Positions 43,920 through 55,679 of a stretch of 64,000 nucleotides of DNA are shown piece after piece; position 1 is the stretch's first letter, and each line of letters begins with the position of its first letter. The notes below the pieces were generated by a model. The model had not been told where the DNA came from, did not search any database, and saw only the letters and a program-made list of their open reading frames with translations. The position numbers and the translations under genes are program-made. Source of the DNA: Heterobilharzia americana (lineage: Eukaryota > Platyhelminthes > Trematoda > Strigeidida > Schistosomatidae); the NCBI GenBank assembly GCA_944470555.2, contig OX104134.1, positions 48,296,691-48,360,690 on the forward strand. The letters run 5' to 3'.

Positions 43920-44694
43920 CTAAGTTGCTTTTGATGTTGGTGATGACTCAACTTCCCAGCCGCCTTTCTGAAAGGTTATCAGTGTCCTATGCTTGTTGAT
44001 GATGTTCGTACTTACCAACATCTTCTCCTTGCCGGTTTCCCTAATAAGCCAAAGTAATTGCTGGGCACTGCCTAAGCTGATGCTTTCTCCATCTTTTTCG
44101 CTGTCGCTACCCACCTTTGCTCGGGATTGTTGAGAAGACTCACCTAGTTTATTTTTTAGCTGCCTTCCTTTCTCTTTATGATCGCAGTCATTTGAAATTA
44201 TTCTGGTAATATTGTGGAAATCCAGTGACGTTTGTCAACTTTGGATGCAGTTTTCCAACTCTCTTCACCGCTGCTCCGACTGAATATCATGTCAGGTTTC
44301 ACCAAAATAAGCATTGCTGTCACGTCCAGGTAAACGCTCAGCTGTCTCTTCCCTAAATTCGTACTTCACATTCTCATCTTCCGATCGGGTACGCACTGGC
44401 CTCACTGCTGCCTGTTTTTTGCTACCAGTAAGGCGCAGACATACATGAGCCCGTACTAGCGCATGATCGGAGCCCATAAAGGTGGGTAGTTGAGAAAGCG
44501 CGACAATCCTCCAACGACGACTTGTGATTTAGCTATGTTCATCGTTGGTGTGATGTCAGCCGACACGATGTGAGACAATGTTTCTCCTTATGCTTGAAGT
44601 CAGTGCTGGCCAGAAACAAGTGATTGTCAAAGCAGGACTACAAGAGAAAATCACCGTTTTCCGCTTGTTGGTGTGGGATTACGCAGGTACCTCC
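43920..44694 (-). pseudogene. LINE endonuclease end and linker (right arm)
   Basis: Exact inverted copy of 37802-38576: minus-strand GSDHALVRAHVCLRLTGSKK (44477 leftward) and the QQLLWLIRETGKEK linker. Confidence 0.72.
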
Positions 44695-47449
44695 GTGATG
44701 TTTTTCTGATTGTGTCTTGTTTCCTGATTGATTGTGATGACTGTTTCTAAGCGTTTTGGTTTTCGGAGCAAAATTCTCGGCTTCTGGTGAAATTCTTTCT
44801 TTACACAAACGGAAATGTAGTCGGTGTGTGCGTAGGCGAAGATTATGAAAAGGTATCCGCCAGTGTCACTGTCGTTCGTATTGTTTATGGATTTAGTCAG
44901 TTGAACAGCTTACGGTTTACTGTTAACGGGTGTCCGGTTGGGGAGTGCTTTTCATTTTTTTTAATTTATTACTACGCGTATGCTGGCTATTCAACTAGAG
45001 TTAATCACTGTCTCTGGACACTTGAGAGGTGAATTTTGAAGATTCACGACAGTGGCTGGGTGACGTCATGAATAACCACACTTGGGTCCTCCTGCATGTC
45101 ACAGACAGCATAGATCCATGTCCTGAGACTCCAGAGTTCTGGTGAGCTTGCCTACTTTCCGACTTGGTGTAGTGTCTGGACGTTGGAAGAGGGCAGTATA
45201 AAACCAACGGCGAGTTCTTAGAGGATTAGGAGAGATGGTTCGATGGGTTAGGTCTTTGGCAATTTTAGCCCAGTGAGAGGTTTGAGAAGTTGTAAGAGTC
45301 GTGATACTAGTATCAGAAGGTGAAGGCAAAGCAAGAGAGAGACAGTTAAGGAGAACAGGTTGTTTGATTGGGTCTTGAATAATACTCGAAGCTTGCGAGC
45401 GGTTGACACTTCCTGGTTGAGAGATCATGCAACTCAGTGACTTGAGACGATAGAAGACATGGTTTGCAAGTAAAACCATTGGTGATCATGCTGAAGTTTT
45501 CTTGTTTCTTCAATTACTGTAGAGGGGGGACGGTTTTAAATGTTTTTTCAAATATATCTTTAAAACCACTTCTTTAATCAGTCACTTTTGTTTTTGTCCC
45601 CGTCCTTTTCCATTTTTCGTGTTAATTTGTTTTTTCTTACGGCATGTCTCTTGGCACCCATGTTGTACCAAGTTTGCCTTCTCAATACGAAATTGTAATT
45701 ATCGTTATTTATTCCAAGCAGATGTTGCTATGAGAGGCTGAGCAAACTGACTCAGATCCTAACTTTGAATTTTTTGCTATCAAAATTATCCATGCGCTTT
45801 TTCTTTCAGATTATATGTCAAAAGCACTTAAAAAGCAAGGAACCCATTCAGATCGTCTGCAAGTTTTGGTGGAAAAAGTTACTACATCTGGTTTCAACGC
45901 ACCTGATGATGTGCTTGTTTGTGAAATTATAGATCTTTGTTGGTAATTATATTTGTGTATATGTTGAAGTTTCATCTTGAAGTATTATGGTGCAATACCT
46001 TTTGAAAACTCAGTAATCTTTGTTTTTTATTCACTAAGTTTATTGATATTCCTTACACGAACCATTTTCTAAACGTATATGATTTTATAAATGTATCTTA
46101 CTGTCAATTTTCATTGAATTATACACAGTTATCCTGCCTGTGTCTGCATTACGATGAAAGAATGTGATCATTTTTATTGTTTTGAAAATGAATTCATCAT
46201 GGAGATGTATTTGGTGTTACCGTTTCCCCAACTTCCGGCTTTCATAATAATATAGGCTCTGTTTATAAAAATTTTCCGTGAAATTTAGTTGGCAGAACTT
46301 CACAGTGGTCTCTTGTTCAAATCCGATCGTGGTCCAGATTTTCATCTCACCTTCAGTCATCACCCAGTATGAAGAGCTACATAGTGCTTTGACGTAAATT
46401 GCATCTGTGCGAAACAGAACAATGAAGCAGATTTTGCTTACAGCACTTAATCGTATTAGATCTTATTAGTACAGTACATATACATGTCGGTCATTGATTG
46501 TTAGTTTCATTATTTTGAACATCCTACATGTGAACACTTGCTTTACTCTTCGTTATTAACACGTGTAATTGTGACTAGACTCGACAGCCACTTAGATAAA
46601 TGATGGTATCCTGGGATTCTAATTGTCTTGATTGCATAACTGCCGTTTCACTGAAAATCGATGAATTAGTGTAGACCGCTGTAAATGCATAGACGGTAAG
46701 TTCAAAAATAAAAAATGCATAATTTGTAAGTGGCTGGCGATCAGTATTTGAATACCTTTTATTGAAATCTCATTTGTTTGACTTATTATGATGTTACATC
46801 TTCCTCTAAAATCTCTAATATATTGATTCTGACGTTTAAAATGTCTTAAAATGTGACTCTTCTAATTTTTTTAAGACTGATACTCACCACCATGGGGTTT
46901 ATCCCGTTGATTCAATCAAGGTATACTGACTGAAACGCTTATTCCTTCAAGTGTCACCGTCATTCTCACCCATTCAAATCACTTGCTAATAAAGCTCTTT
47001 ATAGTGGAGAATTATACTAAACTAAAGCCAGAAAGCATACTGAACTCAGGTGTGTATATTTGGTATATTAACAAATATTAGTGGCGTTAATGCTGCTACA
47101 GCAGTCCCTTCGTTAAATATGCACTTCATAATGAACTGGTTGGGAATTAAAATATGAGTGACCAATCTTATGTCTACTAAGGAAGAAGAACGTTCATAAA
47201 GTATTATTTACTTGATGACGTTCCGAACATAAAATAATTGCTCACTATCGTCGGCATCTGTTTTTTATGGTCCTATCGCCTCACATTCTGTGTTTTTATT
47301 GGTAGTAAATTTTTCATATCTCTGGTATAGGCGTTGAGTCATTCCTGTTACATACGTATTGTATTTCATTCCACCCTGTTGTTTGGGTGTGTTAATGCTT
47401 GCACTGTGATAGCCAAGTTTTCTTCTAAATTACTGATCCGATTGGGGTA
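44695..47449. other. Unassigned AT-rich region
   Basis: The longest frame is 126 residues on the minus strand (45479-45099), Ser/Thr/Leu-rich without a recognised domain. No repeat or RNA gene was identified. Confidence 0.4.
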
Positions 47450-47456
47450 TGTCATT

Positions 47457-47834
47457 TTATATTCGATTGAATTCCATTTCTGCTAATCTAACTGACCCTG
47501 ATCGACTGGTTTGACCTATATACTTGACCTTACAGTCATTGTATCGAATTCGGTAGATTAGATTATTTTGTCTAATTGAATCAGTCAGATCCTTAAGCCA
47601 ACAAAGCTTATCTTTGAGTGAGTCTGTAGTTGTAAATGCCACCCTAATTCCAGCCTTGTAGGGAATCCTACGTAGAGTTTCTGATGTTCCTTCCTTATAT
47701 GGTAACACAGTAGAGGCTTTGAACTTTCTATTAGTCTTGTCGCTATTATTCTCATTCGTATTACTGTTATTATTTCGTTTCCAATGTGTTCGTATGAATT
47801 TCTTAACCAACTGTTGAGGATACTTTTTGATCAC
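47457..47834 (-). pseudogene. Penelope-like GIY-YIG endonuclease domain
   Basis: 125 open residues. The N-terminal part is basic (KKFIRTHWKRNNN) and Asn-rich. TVLPYKEGTSETLRRI near 43-58 is the segment that precedes the nuclease in Penelope elements. LIYRIRYNDCKVKYIGQTSR (92-111) contains the two halves of a GIY-YIG motif (Y94-R-I and Y105-I-G) plus Arg111, the usual catalytic Arg. The frame ends soon after, so the distal part of the nuclease is missing or shifted. This domain, fused after RT, is diagnostic for Penelope-like elements. Confidence 0.82.
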
Positions 47835-48600
47835 TAACGCTCCTTTTTATGTTTTTCAATTCCCTGTTTAGGTCCTTGCATTGACTTGTGAATTTCCTTG
47901 CTGTATTATTTAAACATTTGACTAAACTCGCCTTAACTGACACTGGATGATACCTGTTAGAATGTGTTGGTTTCCTGTAAACGTTAGTATCTAAACCACC
48001 GTCTCCTCTTCGCTTTACTCTGTGATCCAGCGTAGCTCATTCTCCTTCGTAAGTGAATTGGAATGTGACTGCTATTGAGTTTATATATATGAGGAAATTG
48101 TCTATATGTTCCGACTACAACACAGTAAGTGTGTCATCCACATTTCGCCACCATATCCTAGGTGCAGGATTAAACGTACATCAGCTACCATTGGGAATAT
48201 TGGTGATCCCATTGTTACTCTTTCTCTTTATCTATATGTTTTGTCCTGAAACTTAAAGAGTGTCTGGAAATCAGGCACAGTTCTACGCCTAATATGATCT
48301 CATTAACTGATATCTTAATTATATGAGTAAGTTCTGAGTCAACATTTGGTTGGTTTCTGACTGCCTCCGGTGTCACATTGATTGGTATTTTGAGTATAGA
48401 GACTTGTCACATCGAAACTAACCATATTTTTCATCCTCTTCTATATGTATTTCATTAAGTCCTAATTTTAACACGTGAGGATTGACTAGTCTAGAATTTG
48501 AAGAGATACTAATAGGGCATAATGTCGATGCTAATTCGATAGTTCATATGTTGGGATATTTCTGAAGTTAAATATCGGTCCAATGAGATAAACTGCATTA
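47835..48600 (-). pseudogene. Penelope-like reverse transcriptase remnant
   Basis: Minus-strand frames give KNMVSFDVTSLYT (first catalytic Asp region), FKFQDKTYR, VTMGSPIFPMVADV (usual GVAMGSPxSPVVA) and, in a changed frame, WWRNVDDTLTVL (usual YVDDT catalytic motif, here NVDDT). Between MVADV and the VDD motif a stretch expected in the family is short, so a deletion is likely. Multiple stops. Confidence 0.78.
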
Positions 48601-48620
48601 TGAACCTCAAAAGTAGCGTA

Positions 48621-49120
48621 NNNNNNNNNNNNNNNNNNNNNNNNNNNNNNNNNNNNNNNNNNNNNNNNNNNNNNNNNNNNNNNNNNNNNNNNNNNNNNNN
48701 NNNNNNNNNNNNNNNNNNNNNNNNNNNNNNNNNNNNNNNNNNNNNNNNNNNNNNNNNNNNNNNNNNNNNNNNNNNNNNNNNNNNNNNNNNNNNNNNNNNN
48801 NNNNNNNNNNNNNNNNNNNNNNNNNNNNNNNNNNNNNNNNNNNNNNNNNNNNNNNNNNNNNNNNNNNNNNNNNNNNNNNNNNNNNNNNNNNNNNNNNNNN
48901 NNNNNNNNNNNNNNNNNNNNNNNNNNNNNNNNNNNNNNNNNNNNNNNNNNNNNNNNNNNNNNNNNNNNNNNNNNNNNNNNNNNNNNNNNNNNNNNNNNNN
49001 NNNNNNNNNNNNNNNNNNNNNNNNNNNNNNNNNNNNNNNNNNNNNNNNNNNNNNNNNNNNNNNNNNNNNNNNNNNNNNNNNNNNNNNNNNNNNNNNNNNN
49101 NNNNNNNNNNNNNNNNNNNN
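48621..49120. other. Assembly gap of 500 N
   Basis: Exactly 500 N, a common placeholder for a gap of unknown length. The Penelope-like element probably continues into it. Confidence 0.99.
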
Positions 49121-50251
49121 GATTTATTTATACCTCTTTGATGCACTCGTAATGTTTCCTGCTATTTTGAAATAAAGGAGGAAAGACTATGGAACTGGGG
49201 CGGTGCGGTATGAAAGGGTTGAGGAATTGTTATGAGGAGACTGCATAAATATTTTTTAATAAACCTACAAACTGTGGACAATTTTTCTTTGTGTGGTTTT
49301 CCCATTCCTTTGCAATCCTCCAAACACCTGTGAAGTCAGAGTTTTTTAACTGTTCTGCAATTTCCCAGTTAATACAAGGGCAAGACATCTGCTGAATACA
49401 TTTCTTGGCTTGAAATTTAAGCAATGAGGGACCAAGATCCTACAGCCTTCTTCCACAAAAGATGCCTTCAGCTCTATCTCACTTAGTCTGGGTGTGTGAT
49501 ACACATCATGTAGATGTACTACATTAGGTTTTTCAGCGGTGGAGTTTGGGCCAATGTCATTTTCCTCATGTTGAACTCAGATCACGTCATCCCATAGGAC
49601 CAGCCCGTCGTCATTGTCTCTAATTTCTCCTTAAAGCTGCGGATTATCAGGAAAGGGAGAACTTTAGAAGACATCTACAGAAGCGAATCAGGAGCACGAG
49701 CGGTTCTAAAACCCTTACCCCGCTAACCGTACGAAGCACCTCATTTTGTTTTTGGCATAGCATGATTCAGAAGGACCCTAAATAGGTAGTCACACATGCC
49801 GGACAACAAATGACTGCGAATGTATTCCTACCCTTTGGTGAGGTAGCCCTGGTTGACATGACCTAAAACTTCTAAGAAAGACTGAGGTACATGGCATCTT
49901 TTCTGTATTGGTGGTCCGTAATGCTAGCCCAACTATCCATTGTCATCAGATTATTCGCACCAAATATCCTTTTCTTAAGCCACGTTAATCCGCTGTAAAG
50001 CAATAATGAAGGAATATCTGCTGAAAAATCCTTAATTCTCATTGTTATTTAGGAAACAAAGGTACGACTTATCCGGAAGCTGCACATCCGCATTTTAGGG
50101 TGTATCCTTTGTTGGTTCTCAGTAAACAGCGGCAGACGATGATTACGGCAAACAAATCCAGACTGAGAGATAGAAAACACGGGAAACAACTGCATGAGCC
50201 AGAGAGCAGCAGATACGCACTCACACTCTCAAACGGTCTGTAAACCTTAAA

Positions 50252-50291
<40 letters not shown>

Positions 50292-51254
50292 GATAAGTGA
50301 GGAGTGAAACTCATGAGCAAATTACCATGTTAATAAGGGGTGATAAAAAAAGCCGTAATGGTAATCTCAGCCAAAATGGTATGAAATAGACGGTAAATGA
50401 TAACAGGCGCTTTACGTAGGCTTCCTAGATTGTTCACAGTGTGTTCAGGGTTAAATTCTACCACAGACTCTGATAAGCTCCTGTCAGTGCTAAACACAGG
50501 GAAATGACAACTACATAGATCAACGGCCCATGACCAAGTAGCGTACATGGTTCAGTGCTGCAAAATGCCAGTCATGGCCGAAGTAATTCTGCGGTTGAGC
50601 CTTTGGTTGTAACACTGAGCAATCCAGATTTGAATCGCCAGGGGGACGATACTTTCTCATGATTCCAGACACGCACTGCTGGTGAGTGAAAACAACATCG
50701 AACATAGACCCAGTGCTTTCTGCCGACTGACTGCCACTGTCTAGGATTATTATTCCTCATGGTTGGCTCCTATAACATGAGGCACAGGTTTAGCTGAAAA
50801 TGAAGCAACTAAAATTAAGTATAAATCATCATTCGTTTCTAAGACAAAGATTAGTACATGTGAGCGCCTCAAATGAAAACTAGAACTGTTCCTTGCCTCA
50901 TAACCAAAACTGCCACACACTCTGAAACGCTTATCAGGAAAGTTCGCTTGTCACTGCAAGGTCGGGGTAACATTCAGCCAGTTACATGTTTTCTTTTAGT
51001 CTGTTTAGTATCCTTTTACTCCTACGTTAAATGCACTTCTAAAATAGACGGGCAGCCTGCCTTTATTCTCCAGCTGGACAACATTGTGGTTGTGAAATTT
51101 CCTCCCGAATGGAAGGGCTAGCAACTTTATATCCTTGGATCCCATAAACTACATTCAGCTGGAGTTTCTTCGTCATCCTGACCTCCCAACCGCTACATCG
51201 CTTCATTTCAACACTTTTTATTCTAGGTCAAATATGCCGCACGATATCACAGAC
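49121..51254. other. Unassigned region
   Basis: No recognised gene or element apart from the TA microsatellite. Frames of 60-83 residues around 50070-50760 have no domain. Confidence 0.4.
50253..50290. repeat. (TA)n microsatellite
   Basis: Uninterrupted TA repeat of 38 bp. Confidence 0.97.
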
Positions 51255-52839
51255 CCATCCTTGGTTTACGGTCAGGAGGCTGGTCGATTCTAGAGGTCCA
51301 GGCCAGCACAAGCTACTGCTGGATATTTTGCTGAGGTACTTACACAGGAATCCTCCGCGGAAGCGTTGACATCCAACAGAATGAACTCCGCAGATATCGG
51401 TCGCAATGATGTATTTCGAACACTAAATACTCTTGACGTGGAAGAATCAGCGGGACCGGATGGGCCACCCCAATGACCGCTCAAGGACCTTGCGCTCTGT
51501 GTAGCTCGCCCGTTGACTACCATATTAAGACTGTCTCTTGGCGAAGGTACACACGCCTATAACCGGAAGGATGCCATGGTAATACCTATCTACAAATCGG
51601 GTTCCGGGGAGCACCCATCAACTTGCAGATCGAGAAGCTTGATTAGCACTGTGGCAAAAACCTTGCAAGGAATAGTCAAGAAAACCATCACAGTCCATGT
51701 AAAGAGCAACGCTGTATTGTCTTGTTCACAGCATGGCCTCCACAGGGATCCCTCTTACTCGACAAACCTACTTACAGTCACAGAAGGTTGGGTCAAACCT
51801 GAAGATGATACAATACCTGTAGATATCATTTCCATACACTTTAGTAAGAGCGCTCAATAAGGCACCTCATTCCAGGTTGCTCGGGAAATCAAAAACCTTT
51901 TGGCAGTCCTTTTGCATGGACAAGAGAGATTCTTGTTAGTAGGAGACAAAGAGCAAGGATCAATTCTCAACCGTCCTCATGGAAGTCAGTAGAGAGTGGA
52001 GTGCCGCAAGGCGCAGTCCTGGGTCCCCTGCTATTTCTCCAACACATAGTTGAGCTCCCAAGCATCACGAAACACCCTATAGTTCCCCACGCTTATGATG
52101 TAGAAACCTGGCTGGAAGTTAGGAATGACGATGGATCAGACCTAGACAGCTTGTTTATCTGGCCAGAGAAGGAGTTGATTCCTGTCAGCGCAGAAAAGTG
52201 TGTGGGCATACATATGAGTCACACGGATGCCAATACCTATGATATTGACGGGCTCCTCTGCTACCAGTACTGACCCACAACGATCTGGGAGCCACTGTGA
52301 GTTATGACTAGAAAACTACGGCGCACTGTCGATTGGTGGCAGCTGGGAGTTTTAGGACTCTCTGGCTATAACGTAGAATGTTTACGAAGATAGTTTTGTG
52401 ACATGTTCGGCATGTTATACATATCCTTAGTTGGGTCTAAACTAGAAAACCCTGCACAGGCAGCAAGTCCTTGTCTGAAAGCTGACGCAGACCTTCCGAA
52501 AAGAGCTCAGAGGGCAGCCACTCGTATGGTTCCTGAGACGGCTGGCGTCATCCATGAAGATCTATTTAAAGAGCTAAACCTCCTCATGCTATACAAGATT
52601 CTAAGGGATGACTTCGGTCCTGATCCATATTCCCTTTTCCTTTCCAAAGGTTGGAACACCTCAATGGACATTGTAAGAAGCTACAAAAGCGGGGAACGAA
52701 CGTAGTCCCCGTTGAGTACTGGTTTCTGCCCACAGTAATCGACACATGGAACCGACTCCCAGGAGAGGCGTCCGCGTCATCAATTGATTCGTTCAGATGG
52801 CAAATGGACAAGCAAAGAAATCCCCTGGGAAAGAATTAA
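51255..52839 (+). pseudogene. LINE-D reverse transcriptase and C-terminal domain
   Basis: The linker frame shows DVFRTLNTLDVEESAGPDG. 51513-51860 has AMVIPIYKSGSGEHPSTCRS and VLSCSQHGLHRDPSYSTNLL. 52001-52273 has PQGAVLGPLLFLQHIVELP, then HAYDVETW where YADDVKLW is expected, so the catalytic motif is lost. 52403-52705 and 52651-52839 give the C-terminal region (LPKRAQRAATRMV, TVIDTWNRLPGEASAS). At least four frame changes. Confidence 0.8.
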
Positions 52840-53035
52840 TATAGGCTCACAGCCTCCCGTCCTCGAACGACGGATCTGAACTTGAATCTACACCGGCCAC
52901 CAAGATCCCTCCAGGCACTCAAAGACACATCTCAATACACTCAGTCACGGCTCTGTCTATATACCCAAATCTTTGTGCCAAATATCGACGACTTCAAGAC
53001 TATCCAAGTCGCCGCAAGCACCCTGCTCATCTCAT
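51255..53035 (+). mobile_element. LINE-D: 5'-truncated CR1-like LINE
   Basis: Plus-strand CR1-like remnant beginning in the linker upstream of RT and ending in 3' UTR. It meets LINE-E tail to tail near 53040. Strongly decayed. Confidence 0.78.
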
Positions 53036-53342
53036 CATGATTATCTTCCGATGGCTGTGTCCCGTTGTTTTCATCATCCAATATACAGCGTGGAAGGCCG
53101 GTAGTTTTGATCTCTCGCGTCTAGTTCTTAGGGGTGGGTTCGAGTTGTTCGGTTCACTCTGCATGGGACAAGGGATTCCCCTCTGCTTTCGTGCCTTTAG
53201 GCTCGGTGAGGTGAATGCTTCGTGGGTTAGTAAGTTGTAATTTGTGAAGTGGTTGGGAGCTAAGGGTTGCTGTAAAGGTTGGGGGACTGCCGTGACTCCT
53301 GTCCGTGTGGGTACCTGAAAGAGGACGGCAAGGCAGTAGTAA

Positions 53343-53452
53343 AAAATGAAAAGAATGAAGAAGAAAAAGAGAAGAGAACAAGGAAAAGAAAGAGAGAAAA
53401 AGAAGAGGAGGGAAAGGAGAGGGTAAAGAAGAGAAATGAGAGAGAAAAGTGT
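53343..53452. repeat. Homopurine tract (plus strand)
   Basis: About 110 bp almost purely A and G on the plus strand, that is C/T-rich on the strand of LINE-E, lying in its 3' UTR. The 186-residue frame across it on the minus strand is compositional. Confidence 0.85.
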
Positions 53453-53589
53453 GTGGAATTGCCGGAATGACAGAAATAGTTAGCGTAGGCTTAGTTTCCC
53501 ACAGAAGAATTGGTAGGCAATGTGGATGTATTAAGCAGAGAGATAGTGGGCGGTAGGTGGGGGAGAGGTGGTGGTGGGCTAGTGAGGTC

Positions 53590-55430
53590 GGTGGCTCCCT
53601 GAGTACGTCCATGGCAGACCATGCCAGGTGACATAACTGTCTGACCGTCTCTTGAGGGAGTCGGTTGAGGGAGTTATGACGATATGTCACGGTAAGGCAT
53701 TCCACAAAGCGCACACCATCAGGGAGAAAAACTGGGTCTGATTATGGTATTGGCCTTCTGATCTGCGGTATTAATGGGGTTTCTCAGTGAAGACCACCTC
53801 GTTGCAGGCAAAACTGGCTTGTTTGCGTGGTTCACCTGATGGCCAATCTTGTATGCCACAATAAGGTCACCCCTCTTCCTACGATAACCCAAGATGAATG
53901 GGTTTAGGTGTTTATGTCTTTCAGGATATGTCTTTCCCCTTAGCCCCACAACCGATTTTTTGTGGTTCTTTGAATTTTTTTCAGGGAAATTAGAGTCCCT
54001 TTTGAGTATTGGGGGGGGCACCGTATTGAAGACCTGCAGATGCGGCCGCGCGTAGGATTTGAAGACAGCGAATAAGAGTCCGAGGGTGAGGGTGCCAAGC
54101 TGTCTGCGCAGAAAGTGCAGGATGGCGTTCACTCTGCTTGTCATACCCTTATAGTTGGGACTGGTATTCAGGGTGTCAGAGAAGTTTAGCCCCAAATCTT
54201 ACTCGGTGGATACTGGTGATAGCACGGTTGCTCAACATGTACTGGAGGTCGGTCGTACTTGCTTCACATTTACTGGTACGCATTACATTGCACTTTTCCA
54301 GATTAAAACCCAGGCCATTTTCCGACTACCAGAATTCGAGTTGCTGCGAGTCCCTTTGTAGTGCTGTACAGTCAGTTTCTTCGCTTTTCACCCTCCAAAT
54401 TTTAATGTCGTCAGCGAAGAGGAGGATGGGTGAGGATATTTTGCTGGCAGATAGTTGACAAACAGGAGGAATAGAAGCGGTCCTAGGATTGCTCCTTGGA
54501 ATGCTCCTGACGTCAGCAGTCTCCACTCCGACCCTACTTTGGTGCAGAACTGCCCCCCTTCCAGGTACTCCTTGAACCAAGAGAGTAGGGGTTCACTTAT
54601 ACCAGCTGACATGACCTTGTGAAGCAGTACTGTGGATGGGACACTGTCAAATGCTTTGGCTAGGTCGAGAAATACAGCATGTACCGGTTTTCTATTATCC
54701 CAGCTTTGTGTTCAGTCGTCCCAGGCGGTTAGTGAGTTGGTGGCACATGAGCGGCCACTCCGAAAACCATGCTGAGCAGTATTCACAGTGTTTTCCTCAC
54801 TAAGGAATTCCCAGATAGTGTCAGCTACCAGGCTTTCCAACACTTTCGACATAATAGGTAGTAAAGTAATTGGCCTGTAGCTGCCAGGGCTTTTTCTGTC
54901 TTCTCCCTTGAAGATGGGTGAAAAGATGGCGCTCTTTCATTCTTCAGGGAGTTTGCATGACTCCATCGAGTGCTTGAACAGGTTGCAGACTGATTTACAA
55001 GCACTTCGGCACACCTTTTTAGGATCACCGGTTTTAAGTTATCGCAGCCGGGGACTTACCTGCACGCAGCCTAGACACTTTCTCTAACGCCTTTTCTCTA
55101 CGACTGAGATGTGCAGAGGTATTCGTTATTACAACCTAGTCGGTGTCGTAACGAGTAGGTGTGATTTAGTGTTGGTACTAAGTTGCGGTTGGATGTGTGG
55201 GCTCATAAGCTTGGCCATCTCTTGACTGCTTAGTGCACTCCGATCGTGTCCTGTGACAAGATTCCCTCCCTTGCTGGTTGACTTCCTTCTCGGCATGAAG
55301 CGGTACAGGTTTTTGGGATTGCTTTGTAACCTCGCCGCCAAGTTTGTCTGAAAGGAGAATCTGTCGCTACGCGCTCTAATGTTTCAGTGTCTGCAGATCC
55401 TTTCATAGTTGAAAAAGTCAGACTCCATCG
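53590..55430 (-). pseudogene. LINE-E linker, reverse transcriptase and C-terminal domain
   Basis: 55341-55129 is the linker (LAARLQSNPKNLYRFMPRRK). Downstream frames show FLDLAKAFD-like sequence near 54650. 54612-54388 has SAGISEPLLSWFKEYLEGGQ and GAILGPLLFLLFVNYLP. A shifted frame gives LLFADDIKIW with an intact catalytic FADD. 54195-53719 has HFLRRQLGTLTLGLLFAVFK and the family tail. The region ending in NSLNRLPQETVRQL near 53650 closes ORF2. Frameshifts break the protein although the catalytic motif survives. Confidence 0.82.
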
Positions 55431-55679
55431 CCTTAAAAAGTATTCATGAACGGAGAGAACACATGGAGTGAACCATGGTAATCGCCAAAAGAAACGGGAG
55501 ATTCGGGACGGTCTTCGTAGGGACCACCGTCCTTCGATCTTCCCGCACCTGGCAGGGAGCCTTCAAAAGAACTTGGATTTGATGAACACTAGCATGGATC
55601 CCTGTCATTAGGCCCTACTGGGTTACCGAAGTTGGACTGTTCAACCTCACTAGCACGTTGAGAGTGCATCCGCCTTTCA

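Larger units (their letters stand above)
43121..44694 (-). repeat. Right arm of a large inverted duplication
   Basis: Reverse complement of 37802-39376. The spacer between the arms is about 3744 bp. Almost complete arm identity means either a recent inverted duplication, ongoing gene conversion between arms, or an assembly error. Confidence 0.95.
47450..48600 (-). mobile_element. Penelope-like element remnant
   Basis: Minus-strand Penelope-like retroelement, running from the assembly gap leftward. It shows a Penelope-type RT in pieces and a C-terminal GIY-YIG endonuclease. Stops, frame changes and a deletion inside RT make it inactive. The start is lost in or beyond the N gap. Confidence 0.82.
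53040..55480 (-). mobile_element. LINE-E: 5'-truncated CR1-like LINE
   Basis: Minus-strand CR1-like LINE of the LINE-C/F family, from linker (about 55430) through RT and C-terminal domain to a pyrimidine-rich 3' UTR near 53040. It abuts Gypsy-3 on the right and LINE-D on the left. Confidence 0.82.

Noticed and set aside
46270..46345. GTTCAAATCCG looks like box B of another tRNA-derived element.
   Set aside because: No box A at the right distance upstream, and no repeat partner in the window.
48600..49175. Long frames crossing the N run.
   Set aside because: They consist almost wholly of unknown residues in an assembly gap.
53154..53714. A 186-residue minus-strand frame that looks like a hydrophobic, Phe/Leu/Ser-rich protein.
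   Set aside because: It spans the LINE-E C-terminus and its pyrimidine-rich 3' UTR; the composition comes from the C/T tract.
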